This document shows positions 22,038 through 34,681 of a stretch of 64,000 nucleotides of DNA, piece after piece. The number at the start of each line of letters is the position of its first letter. The first letter of the stretch is position 1. The notes beneath the pieces were generated by a model, which saw only the letters and a list, made by a program, of their open reading frames with translations, was not told the DNA's origin and searched no databases. The translations under genes were made by a program, and so were the position numbers. This DNA comes from Sphaerolaimus hirsutus (Eukaryota; Nematoda; Chromadorea; Monhysterida; Sphaerolaimidae): the NCBI GenBank assembly GCA_964036195.1, contig OZ038454.1:7750001-7814000 (forward strand), given 5' to 3'.

Positions 22038-22483
22038 GACGAAAAAATTTATTGCTGTTATAGTGGTTTACGTTAACGTGTTCACAGCAACAATTTTTTC
22101 CTATTTTCACAGAAATCACATGCTTTAAGTATCACTGGCAAGGTTCCAACGTGAGACATAAAAAAATGCGCGTACAGAGTGTCTTGTCAGTGAACTATAT
22201 GTTCACAGAAACGCAAAATTTTCAACTGTCCATGCCACCAGGGCCATGTCCAACAGGAATGGAAAAAAATTGGAAATTTTTTTTCAACTCTTCAAAAAAA
22301 TCTTTTTATCGCTCGGTGTTGTGTGAACGATCTGAAACCAGTGTACATACCTATGTAAATACGTACAATTGACACGCAAGTATTGTTTTCAAAAACACAA
22401 TATTGACTTCATGTTTGTTTTTATTTACCCGTGCCCACGGCCCCACATTGATTCAAAATGCACGCGCCACAGAACATACGAAT

Positions 22484-22921
22484 ACCGTATTTTTTCTAAT
22501 AGAAGAGCGCCGTTTTATTTTAGCGTCAACTTTTTTAAGTGCCGTTCTATTGGAATTTGGGGGTACCGTTGTATTGGAGGCTGCCATTCCATTTTGTCAT
22601 CAATATTTTTCACACATTATACATTTGCACATGTATTTTTAATTAAACTTGAGCAACATTATCATATTAGAGCAATGATTGAAACCAAACTAGGTATGAA
22701 AAACAAAAGTAACCCAGAAATACTCGTTTCAACACAGTGGATGTTCTCAGTTCTCTTTCACCATACATTAAAAAATATTTTTATTGTTTTGGAAAGCTTC
22801 CAGTGTAATTTCTATCTGCCGTTCTATTTTTGTCGTGGGTGGAAGAAAGTGCAGAAACATGCCGTTTTATTGGAGGTGCCCTTCTATTGGAAGTATGCCG
22901 TACTATTCGAAGAAATACGGT
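22484..22921. mobile_element. Repeat with ACCGTATTT ends and internal TTCTATTGGA words
   Basis: Ends read AATACCGTATTTTTTCTAAT and ATTCGAAGAAATACGGT, with several internal copies of a GCCGTTCTATTGGA-like word on the same strand. It is shared with copy B (about 38493-38930). A long ORF through it is open in both copies but has no recognisable domain. Confidence 0.6.
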
Positions 22922-23349
22922 GTGTATATTTATTACCCAGATGTATCGAAAATGTTGAGATATATTTACCTGATTTGTGTAAGGTCAAATGCACATTTTA
23001 CACTTTGGCACGAATCTATAGTACTCAGAAACGAATACCTAGTCCAATTTTTCTCAGTGTAAAATAGGTTATTCCGCGACCCAAGATTCACGTGTTCTAG
23101 GTAAATATCGCAAATATTTTGTCTAAATTCCGAATGTCATTTTGATGTACGGAATGTCGGAACGCCGGATAATGTTGTACATTTTATCGACCGGAAATGT
23201 CAATTTTTGCCATGTCGATTATTGTCTTATGTAATTCATTATATTTCATACACAGACATATCGTAATTTTTACTAATTTTCTATTGACGTCTAATCTTAC
23301 ATCTTACATTGTCAACACAATCGTCCATTTTATTGTAAATATATTTATC

Positions 23350-26300
23350 ATGACTATTCAGGACAAAATCAACAGCGTGACAGAAAATTGCGCTGATGAG
23401 GAATATCAGACTGTGATTGAAAAAGTGAAAACTTATGTCGATGTGCAATTTGAATCCGATGATTCTGAATGGCAACTCTGCAAGCAAACTTCAGTTGGTC
23501 TTTTAACAAATATAAAATCTGCGCATTCAAATCACTACTCACTTTTATTGTTTTGTAAATAAATATGTATAATTGTCTATACTTTAACTCCAAAAATGGG
23601 CTCCTGGCCCCAATTTTTTGGAAGTAAAATTTCCTGCCCTTCCGACCCGACATTCGACATGTCCTGCATGCATGAAAAGTCAGGTTTCATCTAAACTAGA
23701 TTTTATTGCGTGATCAAAAAATAGGGTGCCGGACCTGACCGGGAATGTGTCTACAAAGTAACGATGGCAAACCCGCTGTAAAAAAGTATTTGAACTTTAA
23801 GTGTTTCTTTCTAAAACGACTTTTCGAATTTCTATTTTTTTCTGAAAATAGTTTTCAATTTTTCGAATTTTGATTTCGAATTTCCGAATTTTCTAATATT
23901 TTTTATTACTTTTTGAATTTTTCTGGTGAATTTTGAATACCTACACTTTCACGCTTTACAGCCTTCCGAGTTGTTAACGCAGACACGACTGCAAATTTTT
24001 TGTTCTGCAGGTACAAATATATGCATGTGAACATGATGTTTAGACAGCGTATCTACATTTTTTCACATTTGTTGCCAAAAAGAGTGGAAAAATTCGAAAA
24101 CGTGTTTGAATTTCCGAATTTTCGAATTTTTTTCAAAAAAATTGATTTTGATGTATTTTTTTCACCACATTGTGGCCATACAAGCTGGTTTTCAATGTTC
24201 CTTTTTGAAAACTCTCCTAGGCGACGCGTCACTGTATGGAATTCAAAAGTGTGCAATTTGCACTTTTATTTTTCAATAAGTGACAGCATATGTGAATATT
24301 GGTTTCGGCAAGTCACATTTGCCGTTCAAAGTTCACATTTGCAGAACATTTTTGAAAACCGTAGGGTGACGCGTCGCCTCTGTAGCGGCGACGCGTCGCC
24401 ACTATAATACTCTGAAGACAATTTTGAAAACTTAAAATTGAATAATGTAGTTTTCAAAAATGTACATTACAGTTTTCAAATTTGCAGAACATTTGTGAAT
24501 GTAGATATGTAGAGCAACGTACGGCGACGTCGCTGTACATCGCTGTACGCGCCAGTTTTCAATATCTGTGGAACAAATGTGAAAATGTGTCACCTCACAC
24601 ATCAAAAGTAGGAAAATCGTCGCCCAGCATCACCAGTTTACAAAATTTTGCCAACTTACTTCAAAATCCTTTAAAAACCACTGGATGAATGGGTTTATGT
24701 AAAATTGACACTGTAGATGCAGTATTTTTTGCTGCATCTGATGATAGGGTTGTAGAAAACTTGGGATTTATATAAAAAAAAATATTTTTTTTTTTAAAAA
24801 CGTCGCTGTGGCGACGTTTCAGGTGACAACTGCATATGTCACCTGTTTCCATAAGTTATTACCAATTTTGAAAAGTTTTAGATTTATGATGTTGTGAAGT
24901 GGGCGTTTTATTATATTGATTATGTCATATTTATGTGGGGTTGATGTCATATTTACGGTATTTATGTTGTTGCAACATGAGGTCGATACCAGCATCAACA
25001 CTCCAAGGTGACTAAACAACTAAACAGTATCTGGCCAGGTGCCAAACCTGATTTTCTGCATATTACATATGTCTTATTTTGTGCACTTCCACCTTGCATC
25101 ACATTTACTAAGCTGAGTTTTCCTGTGCAGCTCTAGATTTTCTTGCTTCATTGCACTGCTTCACAGCTGCACTGCTTGGCTCAGCTGGACTGGAGTTTTT
25201 GGTGTTTTTGTTGCAGGCTGGAGTGTTGTAATGGCCGCCACTGAGTGCTTGGTAGTTAATTTATACCCTTTGCACTGACACTTGGAAGTTGTGCACATAC
25301 AGTAAATAATTCTGAAAAAATCTCTGGAAACATAAAAAGACTATGTGATGTTTTCCAAGCCTTTTTTTGCATCTTTACTTTTCTTTTACAAGACTTTCAC
25401 TCAATTGCTCAATTCCATGGATAGATCTAGATAACTTTTGAGTTTTCAAAAAGGTTCATGTTTATGTTAAATTTCGTGACAGATTGTAATATTAAATGAA
25501 AACATTTCTGAAAACAATACAATAAAATTGTTTTTATTTTTTTGTGCTAGTGTATTGAATGTGACATTGTCGCAGTCAGTGTTCACTTGTTGTTCATTTT
25601 TTTGGCTTTCATTTACATACAAAATCAGCTGTTTGAATTGCACTTGTGATTTTTAAAAAAATTATAGAGTGGATTGTATAAAAATATCATTACTTGTTTT
25701 GCAGAAATGTTATTGAATTCAGTTTTTTTTGTTTGATGTGAAAAAATAAGGGCTTTTTACTGTGATAATGTGATGATTACAGATACAGGGATGTAATTTT
25801 AATAAATTATTTTATGTTTTGAGCATCACAACAATTTCTCCATCATCTTTGAACTTCTATCATGAAACATGGTATCAAATGAAAGAGAGAAAAAAACTGG
25901 ACATATATCTGAGGTGGATATCATATACAATGTAAAACCAAATTTTTAAAAATATTTATAGTTATAAAATGAATTATTTTTAAAAATATGTATAACAGTG
26001 CTAAAAATATACAATACAGTCCCAAAAATCAAGCATAATTTTCTGCATCACATGCTGCTTACAGCTTGTCCTACAAATTTGTACTTATTCGACAAAAAAA
26101 TTTTTGTCTGCAGCATTTTACCAGAGTTTTCAAATATGTGTTCTTCCGGAGGAAAAATAGAAAAAAAACAAAGATGGCGGCCGTTTGGCTCATTACACAG
26201 ACTGTTTAAATGAATTTGAAAACAAAATAATGGGTTTTCACAGAGGGAACCTTGAAAACCAGCTTGTGTGGGGCCATTCTCAAAAATTTGAAAAGTCCAA

Positions 26301-29169
26301 AAAAATCAAAAATTTAAAAATGTTTTCGAATCTTTTTGCCATCATTAGGGTGTCAAAAAATTTTTTTACGGAAAACGGAAACGGAAAATTTTTTTCAGCA
26401 GCCGGAAAACGGAGAAAAAAAATTTGCACTTGGCGGAAAACGGAAACGGAAAAAAAGTTCAGCAGCCGGAAAACGGAAAAAGAGGCCAGAAAAACGGAAA
26501 CGGAAAAATCAAATTTGCACGGAACTGGCAAAACTTGCTGAAATTTTGCCAGAAAATGAATAAAATTGGCTGAAATTTTGCTGGAAGTGGAAAAAATTTG
26601 CAGTAATTTTGCTGGAAACAGAATTTTTTTTACATCATTGACAATCTGCATGAATTTTTACCAGTTTGGCTGATCAGAAAACTGAAAGTTGAGCCAGAAA
26701 AAGGTAAAATGAGGCGGAAAAATGGAAAATTGAGGTGGAAAATGGTAAAAAAGGCAGAAAAACTGGAAATTGAGGCGGAAAACGGAAAAAAGGCGGAAAA
26801 ACTGAAAATTTAGCCGGAAAACGGAAAATGAGCCGGAAAAACGGAAACGGAAAAAAATGTTGCCCGAAAACGGAACAGAAAACGGAAAAATTTGCCTGCG
26901 GAAAACGGAAACGGAAAATGGAAAGCGGAAATTTGACACCCTAGCCATCATTACTATAAGGTTCTAATTTGTTATACACTACTGACCCTGTCATGCGCGT
27001 GCATTTTGGCTGTGCCTTCCTAAAAAATCACTAGAATCCAAATCTCTAAATTTTCACACATAATGGTAGCCAAATGGTAGGACCTATTCACAGATCTACC
27101 ATATACCCAAAATATAAACACCTTGGAAACATTTGCAGGACGGCATCAAAATCATGAAGCGGGACTCCACGCAGTGGGAGGGGCACATTTTCCGCAGCAC
27201 GGCCACCCTGCCGGTGAGCGCATCTGCGCTGGCCCTGCTCGTGCACCCCGGGGGGCCCTACCGCTGCGTGTGGGACCCCCTGCTCAACCAGTGCAACTGC
27301 TTGAGGAAGGTTGATGAGGTTTGTTTGTTGAATGGTAGTTGGTTCGATGTTCACCGTATTTGCTCGAAACACCCCGGGGGCAGGCTTGCATCTCCCAATG
27401 TCGGTGTGTGAATTATTGTGTGAATCTGGGAGGGTGTGAAAAATCTACTTTTGTCGGGCACTGTTCCTTGCATTTGTTTATATGCTTCGGAAATTCACAC
27501 ACAAATAAATGTCGGTAATTATTGCACGTGTGAAAAAGCTAGGTTCGCGTAGGGGTCAAATAAATGCACAGACGCAAATGCGTCCAATTTGTTTATGTGT
27601 GAATGCCGGGTGCTTTGACCACATGTGAAAAAATCGTGTGTGAATTGCCCGCCCACTTTTAGTCCTTTTTACTGTGTGAATGTGTGAATCTCAGACATTT
27701 TTTTAATTCAATAAATGTGACAAGTTTTATTATGTTGATATGACCACATTAATAAAAAGATTTTGTCGCAATTTTTGGCATTGTGGTAACACATTTTTTT
27801 TGTAGTGCAAATGTTGAGGGGTGTATTTGGGGGGGGGGTATTATTTCGTCAAATTCATTGTAACGAATATGCTTTTAAGTAGCCAAAACATGTAATACTG
27901 TATTTCCTTGAAATCCCCCCCCCTCGTTTGACCCCCCCCCCCCCCCTCTCGAGACCACTATGAAACAATCACCCCCCCCTCGAAATACCCCCCCCCCCCA
28001 GATTGAGTGTAAAGAGAACGTACATGACAAATACTGCAGTTTGTGTTCTGCGTAGTGCAGAACACACGTCAAAAAACAATGTCGTAATCACGTTACAACA
28101 GTGTTTATACCATCTACGTACTACTATTAGTCTACAGGAGTCTAAACATGTCAGTTGTTGATGCATTTTTCTACCCCAGTGTACATCACAAACGACGATT
28201 TTGTACTAGGATTTGAAAAAAATTCTGGCGAAATAATAACCCACCCCCCCCCCCTCGAAATACCCCCCCCCCTCGTTTTACCCCCCCCCCCCCCTCGGGA
28301 CCACTATGAAACAATCACCCCCCGGGGGTATTTCGAGGAAATGTAAATGTGGTCATCCAAATATGATATATTTTGACATATCAACGCACATCGCTAGTGC
28401 CAGTTCTGCAAGTGGCAGAGTTAACACAACAGTAAAGTTGAGAGTTGAAAATTTCTACATGCGGAACCAGGATTCGCATCTTGTAAAGATTTACACTTAT
28501 CAAGCCACAGTCACTTTTTCAATCTACAGAACACTGCAATCTACGAGCACATTTTGCCTCCCCTTTTTGCCGGCATGGTCTCTTCGCGGGTGGACATTGA
28601 TCTCGTGCGAGTGGCGAGGGAAGGACCTGTCCAAAAACTTTACGGTATGTGAACCATTTTGGTTGACATTTTATTCTGTTTGAAGGATTCGGGGACCCTG
28701 TGCCTGTAGACATGTAATCCCGTTTGACATGTAGACAACGGGTTGGGGATCTCCATGATTTAGACTCCGCGGGGGCTGGATCGATAGCAAATCTAGCTAG
28801 CTGGAGCGGTTGCTAGCTGAAAATTTTTCTGGGGGGGGGCGCGGGGCAAAATATATAGGCATTTTGAGAAAATAAGATAGCTGGCCGCTTTGGTGGGGGG
28901 GGGGCGCCCCTCTCCCTCATTGGAAACCCACACAACGGGTCTAGATGTCGAGCGGGTTCACATGTCTACGGCACCTTCGTCCATTCGAGTCCGGATGTTG
29001 GGCTCATACTTTTTCGGTCCAATTGCAAACAAATAAATGTTTCAGTAAATAAGTGAGAGTGTCTACATTCTACAGGTGTGTCAACCGAACTCAAGGACCA
29101 TGTGATTAGCGGCAAGCATGTCAGGGGCTGGATGTACCCTTGCGGGCTCAAGTTTGCACCGTCTTCAAG
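23350..29169 (+). CDS. START-domain lipid-transfer protein, copy A (3' end not found)
   Basis: Exons 23350-23493, 27139-27309, 28530-28644 and 29076-29169 join in phase with GT-AG introns (174 codons). START proteins bind sterols or phospholipids in a helix-grip pocket. The N-terminal helix ends DDSEWQLCKQTS, then DGIKIMKRD, a CVWDPLLNQC strand-loop, an LPPLFAGMVSSRVDIDLVRV segment like the family's 'ISPRDFVxxR', and KHVRGWMYPCGL like its 'xVRGxNxPxG'. The last strands and C-terminal helix are not seen; a possible tail ORF at 29605-29708 does not join in phase. The first intron is 3.6 kb and is enlarged by two transposons missing from copy B. Family membership is inferred from motif order. 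Confidence 0.72.
24171..26277. mobile_element. 2.1-kb non-autonomous element in START intron, copy A only
   Basis: Imperfect inverted ends carry ACAAGCTGGTTTTCAA and its complement. At the matching place in copy B (about 40024) the flanks meet directly, giving an empty site. No transposase frame is seen. Internal CGACGCGTCGCC words recur. Confidence 0.75.
26346..26943. mobile_element. hAT-like MITE filled with CGGAAA
   Basis: Ends TAGGGTGTCAAA and TTTGACACCCTA, an interior of repeated ACGGAAAA words, and a perfect 8-bp duplication GCCATCAT (26338-26345, 26944-26951). Copy B has the single uninterrupted GCCATCAT at about 40086, proving a clean insertion. Confidence 0.95.
27896..28342. mobile_element. 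TACCGTATT-family foldback element, copy A only
   Basis: A TACTGTATTTCC start, C-rich runs with CTCGAAATACCCCC, and a GGGGGTATTTCGAGGAAAT end. The interior AACGTACATGACAAATAC block is shared with the element at 18475. The corresponding interval of copy B is much shorter. Confidence 0.65.
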
Positions 29170-29237
29170 GTATATACATTACTGTGTTGATAAGTTTACA
29201 TGTGATGAAATATTGCAAATTTTTACGTGATGTCAGG

Positions 29238-29595
29238 CTAACGGGGGGGGGGGATTTCAAAATTTTCGGTTCCGTTTGTCAGTCACAAAAATTTTCGGTT
29301 CGAGTATCGGCTCTCTGTTCCTCAAAATTCGGTTCTCGGTTCGGTTATTGGTTCCGGTAAAGTTGTTTTGTTTTCAGAATGATTAAAATTACGGTTCCGG
29401 GTAGTGTAACTATCGGGTTTTTCGGTTAAAAAACAAACAAAGGAAAACGCAAAAAAATTGATGTTGAAAACCCGAGTCACAAGATTTTATGGAAATTCAT
29501 GGATCGGTTCGTTCGGGTCTTGAGCTTCGATTCCGGTTCTCGGTTCCAGAATAAGCTTGGAACTGCGATTCGTTGGTTCGGGTTCCCAACCCTAG
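29238..29595. mobile_element. hAT-like MITE relic filled with GGTTCGG/TTCCGGTT words
   Basis: Repeated TCGGTTC and TTCCGGTT words end at GGGTTCCCAACCCTA, a typical hAT-like terminus. The left end is obscured by a G run. It is shared with copy B (about 41489-41846), so it predates the duplication. Confidence 0.65.
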
Positions 29596-30642
29596 TGTCA
29601 GTTTCGCACGACGTTTCCATGGGGTTTCGTGAACTTATGAAATTTAAACCTCCTGCTTTAAAACATCGAAAAAAATTCATTGCAGAGGCAAAGGCCACTC
29701 GGAGCTAACCGTCCTGTTTCAAACGGACCCCCGTTTGCGTTTGGTGCCGAAATCTGTTCATGAGGCACTCGTACCGATGAACACAATCACTTGGATAAAT
29801 TCTATACGCTCGGAGGGGGCAAAAATTGAAATAGACAAAAATTTGGAGCTTTTGGGCGGCTGGAAGTTGGTGGAAGATGATCTTGAAAATTGATCTGCGT
29901 CGACGAAATTTTGTTCTTTTGAAAGTTATATATTTTTTTGGATATACTCGGCGGATCGCAAAGTATGCACCCAAAATTACTTATGTCTTAGTCGATAACG
30001 GGAGAGCATGATACTTATGTACGCACTTCGAGAAAAAAAGGAAAAATTTAAACGAAAAAGGCAGAGCGCGTACAAGAGACTACTGTTTTTTTTCCTGGGA
30101 CGTTTTTCCTTTTTTTGGAATAATGATGGTTTTATTAACGATGGCGTCATTTTTGAGTGTTTCCTTCAAAAAATGCATAGCATGCGGTCCGCCGTATGTA
30201 ATGATATCTTTTGTGATAAAAGTATGAAACATTTTTTTAATTTTTACTTTTTTCATTGGTCCTTGATTGCTATGCAACTGTATCTTTGTTGACGTTAATA
30301 TTTACAGATGTGAATAATACAACCACGATTAAGTTCTGAAAAGTGTTCGGACACTCGTCACAATATAAAAAAAACTTGAAAGATTTTTACGTTTTTCATT
30401 ACACATTGTTCCAAGTGAAGGTCAGACATTGTGATTTCATTACCCGCGCGCATTACACGAACCCTCTTATCAATTAGTGAGATCGGAGAATTTGAGTAAA
30501 TTGGTCATGCATTTTATATTTCCGGTTTTCAACGCTCTACTTTTTTGCCAACCAAACGCGAAAACTATTAACCGGGTGAAAACGGAATTATAAATATTTG
30601 TTTGTCACTCACTTTTGGGAGCTCTCTCGAACCGATAAAAAA
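29596..30642. other. Interval between START exons and the cuticlin gene
   Basis: Conserved between the two copies without an evident gene. A 70-codon ORF ending at 29708 is kept in both copies and could be a START 3' exon, but no splice phase supports that. The part just before 30643 would hold the cuticlin promoter; no clear TATA element is seen. Confidence 0.5.
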
Positions 30643-31282
30643 ATGGCCGCGCTTGTAAAGCTGTGTTTTATTGCTGCTCTTTTGGTGAGTGAAAAACTTC
30701 AGCTACGTGTGGATTTCGGTATTCTAGATGGACGATTTTCAATTTACATGCGACAAAAAAAATGTTTTTGAGGATTTTTACAAGTATAGAAAACATCTTC
30801 AGTAAATTGGTGGAACCATGATTGATGGACGAATGTAGAGAAGAAATGCGCCAAAAATTTACACCAAAAAGTAGTTTAAAGCACATTTGCATTTGCACAG
30901 TTTACAACATAGTGTTATTGGCAGAATATCCTCGCTTCTATAATGGGTAGATTCGATTTATCGATGCTTTGTCGTATTTACGTAACGCACTGGAAACTAG
31001 AATGTCTAGGAAGTTTTTGACTATGTAAGCACAATTTTATATTTTTAACATTTTAGCATCTCGCCCATGGCCATAGCAATTTATATCCTTGACAGAATAT
31101 TTTCTTTTGCCTGTGAAAAAACTTTCAAAACAATGCACCTACCTATGCGAACTTGCCTCTTCTAAATCTGCAAAAACAACAAAAAAACACGCCAAAAACA
31201 CCAGGCCCTGAGCAGCGCCATCCCAATAGACAACAGTCTAATCGGCTCACCAGAAGTTGCATGTCTCTCAGACTCAATCCAG

Positions 31283-31663
31283 GTGCCACTTCCAAACCGT
31301 GTAAAATGCCCTGTCAAGTGTCAAATGTCCTGTAAAATGTCAAAAGTCCTGTAAAATGCCCTGTGAAATGACAAATGTACGTTGGTAATTTTTCATGTCT
31401 TTTGACTAGTGATGGAAAAAGCGCCAGAACTTTGGCACCAAGGTCCAAAATAGTTTGGAGCTTTTCGAACACCAGCGCCAAGAGTCAGGCACTTATTTCC
31501 TGGCTCCACAGAAACATACCGCCAAGCGCCAATGGCACCCCAGCATAATAGCGCCAAGCGCCACAACGCTTTTTGCGTTGGCGCTTTTCCATCACACATT
31601 TTTTGACACCACATGACATTAGACATTTCACAGGGCATTTTACAGGGTCTGTGAGTGCCCCAG
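31283..31663 (+). mobile_element. Introner-like element forming cuticlin intron 2, copy A
   Basis: The intron starts GTGCCACTTCC directly at the exon end and stops GAGTGCCCCAG at the next exon. TGTAAAATG words run in both orientations. A younger TAGTGATGG hAT-like MITE (31407-31597) is nested in it. It is shared with copy B, so it predates the duplication. Confidence 0.85.
31407..31597. mobile_element. TAGTGATGG hAT-like MITE nested in the introner, copy A
   Basis: A TAGTGATGGAAAAAGCGCC start and a GGCGCTTTTCCATCAC end with internal AGCGCCA words. The equivalent insertion in copy B (43662-43903) retains a perfect CTTTTGAC duplication. Confidence 0.8.
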
Positions 31664-32313
31664 GTCAATTTGAACACCGAGGCAGCGTGGAGTGGCCATT
31701 TGTATGTCAAGGAGCACTTTGCTGACACCGACTGCAGGGTCACTGGCGATGGGCAGGGTCAGCTGGCTGCTATCAATTTGGGATTTAGCCAGTGCAATGT
31801 GAAGAGATTCAGATCGGTGAGTTTGGGTTAGGGTGGTGTTTTGGGTGAATGATTACTCCTTGAACAATCCCCCCTTAAAAAATTCCCACCCTTCGAAAAA
31901 ATATATAAATAATTTCCCCTCTGGGCGTTTGTTGTCTAATTTGAACAAAAATGGCAAATGGCAGCTCGGTTATTTGAGATTTTTAGTGCCTGCCTTTTGC
32001 TAGGAAAACGTTATTACCCTATTTTAGTAATTATTTTTATACCTAGTTACAAAACAATATGCTGCAAAAAAAAACGACAAAATTCCATTGAAATGTCAAA
32101 TACCCCCCCCCCCAATACTCATTTCCAGTTGGAACCGCGCGGCGTGTCCGTAGAAACCACCCTGGTTCTATCTTTCCATCCAATATTCCTGACCAAAGTG
32201 GACCGGGCATACCGCATACGCTGTTTCTACATGGAAGCCGACAAAACAGTCAGTTCACCATTGGAAGTCAGCGGAATTACAACTGGATTTGCAACTTTTA
32301 ATGTCCCCATGCC

Positions 32314-32934
32314 TAGGGTTCAAACGGGATTGACTTTTCGGGATCGGGATCGGGATCGGGATTCACTTTTTGAGATTTCGGGATCGGGATCGGGATCGGG
32401 ATTGGGGTTTCGGGATCGGGATCGGGATCGGGATTGGTTTTTTGAGATTTCGGGATCGGGATCGGGATCGGGATTGGCCGGGATTGGGGTCACGGGATCG
32501 GGATCGGGATTGGGATATGCATTTTTCCGGGATCGGGATTGGGTTCTAGGAATAGAGATTTTGGCCATTTTTATGGCATTCACAGTTGTTCATAAAGGTC
32601 TCAAAACACTGTTGGATGCCAGAAAAGTGGCATAAAATTGACGCTGCGGGTTTGCATCCACTTTTTTGCATGCAAAAACGTCATTATTTCACTTGTTATA
32701 ATTTCCACTAATTTTTCCGGGATCGGGATCCCGGACTTGGGAGTTTCTCGGGATCGGGATCGGGATTTGAAAATTTTCGGGATCGGGATCGGGATCGGGA
32801 TTGGTATTTTTGAGATTTCGGGATCGGGATCGGGATCGGGATTGGGGTTTCGGGATCGGGATCGGGATCGGGACTGGTAAATCCCGGAATTTCACGGGAT
32901 CCGGGATCGGGATCGGGATCCCGTTTGAACCCTA
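32314..32934. mobile_element. hAT-like MITE filled with GGGATC, inside a cuticlin exon
   Basis: Ends TAGGGTTCAAACGGGAT and ATCCCGTTTGAACCCTA, an interior of CGGGATCGGGAT words, and a perfect 8-bp duplication CCCATGCC (32306-32313, 32935-32942). Copy B shows the uninterrupted exon. RDRDRD-type ORFs across it are word translations. Confidence 0.97.
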
Positions 32935-34173
32935 CCCATGCCCACATGTGTGTATGAGATTCGAGACGGACCGGATTTCGAACAGAGTAACCCTGTGCAG
33001 TTTGCGTTGTTGGGTCAGAGTGTTTATCACCATTGGGTGTGTGATACTGACGTGGGTGAGTTCGAATCTAGTTGATGTTCATAATCAGGTTCTCATACAG
33101 CCAAAAATAGGTGTGTGTGAAGTGCCGTGAAGTGGCGTGAAGTGTCTTCGTGGCAATGGCGTGAAGACGCTTCACTATACCTGCAGATACGCTTCACAGC
33201 GCTTCCCGATCCATGTAGCGAAGTAAGGCAACATTGTTCGGGAGGTGCGCTTCAGAAAATTCCATATAGTCGTGATGATAGGTTAAGTGTATGAAAGACA
33301 CTTCATCTGAAACTTCATGAAGTATGTGGAAGCGTGTGGAAGTGTATTCTTCAGAGGCCGTTTCACACGCTTCCAGTCAGCTCCACAGCACATCACACAA
33401 TTTTCTGGTGAGGTTCCTTCGGACAGTTTGGTTTCATTTGCACCGATCCGGCAGTCCGAAAAATATTGCATCAGATTTTGACCTCACAAAAATGAATGAT
33501 CGATATAACCCTGTCACAAAAACACAAATCGCAAATTTTTCCAGCACATGACAGTACAGTCAATTGATATCCAAACTTTGCTTCCATTGGCAGACTGCCA
33601 ATTTCACCATGAAATTAGAAAAATTAACACCACTCTTCTATAACACCACCACAGATGATGTCTTCTGCATGGTTGTCTACGATTGCAAAGTGTCTGATGC
33701 TGCAGGCACTAGAACCTTGCAACTGGTCAATGAAAATGGCTGTGCAGTAGATAAACATCTGTTAGATAACTTGGAATATTCAGCCGACTTAAGAGCTGTG
33801 AAAGAGTCCCATGTGTTCAAGTTTGCTGACATGCCATCATTGGAGTTCAATTGCCAGATTGATATCATGATAAAAGACCCCGGATCACAGTGCGCTGTGC
33901 GTTTATTGAAAGTTTTTTTCATGTGAAAAAATGAGAAATAATTTTACGTTTTGAAATTTTACAGCGGCCGCAGTGTGCGCCACTTTTGCGATCAAAACGA
34001 GATGTAAATGCGAATGCAACTGAGTTATCAACACCAAAATGGAAGAAGTCAACTGATGATAATGTTGGAACAATCGATGTTGCTATAAAACATCCGATGT
34101 TGGTTGGCGACATCGAGTTGAAAGACAAAGGTTATTTTTGTCAATGATTTTGAAATATCTATTAGAATTGGAC

Positions 34174-34417
34174 TAGTGATTGAAAAAGCACCACTGCGCT
34201 TTTTCGAACCCCAGCGCCAAGCGCCAATGGCGCCATAGTAAAATGGCTCCAAGCGCCAGCGCTGGCGTTTTGTTCCTGGCGCCACTCAAAAATAGCTCCA
34301 AGCGCCATGGCGCTTTTCATTAGTGTGGCGCCACAGGAAGATGGCGTCAAGCGCCATAGCGACCTTTCCTTTTGTGCTAGCGTCTTGGTCGAGCGCCATG
34401 GCGCTTTTCCATCATTA
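34174..34417. mobile_element. hAT-like MITE with GCGCCA words in last cuticlin intron, copy A
   Basis: TAGTGATTGAAAAAGC start, GCGCTTTTCCATCATTA end, perfect 8-bp duplication AATTGGAC (34166-34173, 34418-34425). A decayed version sits at about 46054-46286 in copy B. Confidence 0.9.
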
Positions 34418-34681
34418 AATTGGACAATAATCTTGACAATTAATCAATCCACAGACATTCCCGCGGTGCTAAAGCCCACCCACAACGTGCAACAACAAGA
34501 AAAACAGTTCCACCAGACAGCTAAACAACTTTTCAAAGAACGGGGACACTCAATAGATTGTCCCAGATCACAGCAAATAATTATTGTGGCTGCGGTAGTT
34601 TTTTCGATTAGCAGTTTGGGTTTTATTGGACTTTTAGCTGTGGTTTACGGTTGGAAAAGAACGAAAAAGCAGGATATGTGA

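Larger units (their letters stand above)
30643..34681 (+). pseudogene. Cuticlin-type ZP-domain protein, copy A (exon disrupted by a transposon)
   Basis: Exons 30643-30684, 31205-31282, 31664-31816, 32129-32313 plus 32943-33055, 33655-33896, 33965-34130 and 34455-34681 would encode 401 residues. Domain order is the same as copy B: signal peptide, ZP domain, RSKR cleavage site, membrane segment and short basic tail. The fourth exon is split by a 621-bp hAT-like element with an 8-bp duplication; insert plus duplication is 629 bp, so retention shifts the frame, and no GT-AG pair lies at its ends. All other splice sites and the frame are intact, so the loss is recent, or the element might still be spliced from internal sites. 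The second intron is an introner-like element. Confidence 0.85.

Noticed and set aside
22369..23067. 232-codon ORF, also open in copy B (38186-39076)
   Set aside because: It runs through a repeat with inverted ends, lacks any domain, and shared openness is expected from high identity between the copies. Kept as a repeat.
27123..27314. Plus-strand ORF in a second frame of the START exon
   Set aside because: It is a GC-rich shadow of the true frame.
29499..29708. Terminal START exon at this ORF
   Set aside because: Conserved in both copies, but no acceptor gives the correct phase after the exon ending at 29169, and half of the ORF lies in a hAT-like relic.
31958..32635. 225-codon ORF with RDRD repeats
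   Set aside because: It reads through a cuticlin exon into the GGGATC-word MITE; the repeat is a translation of the word.
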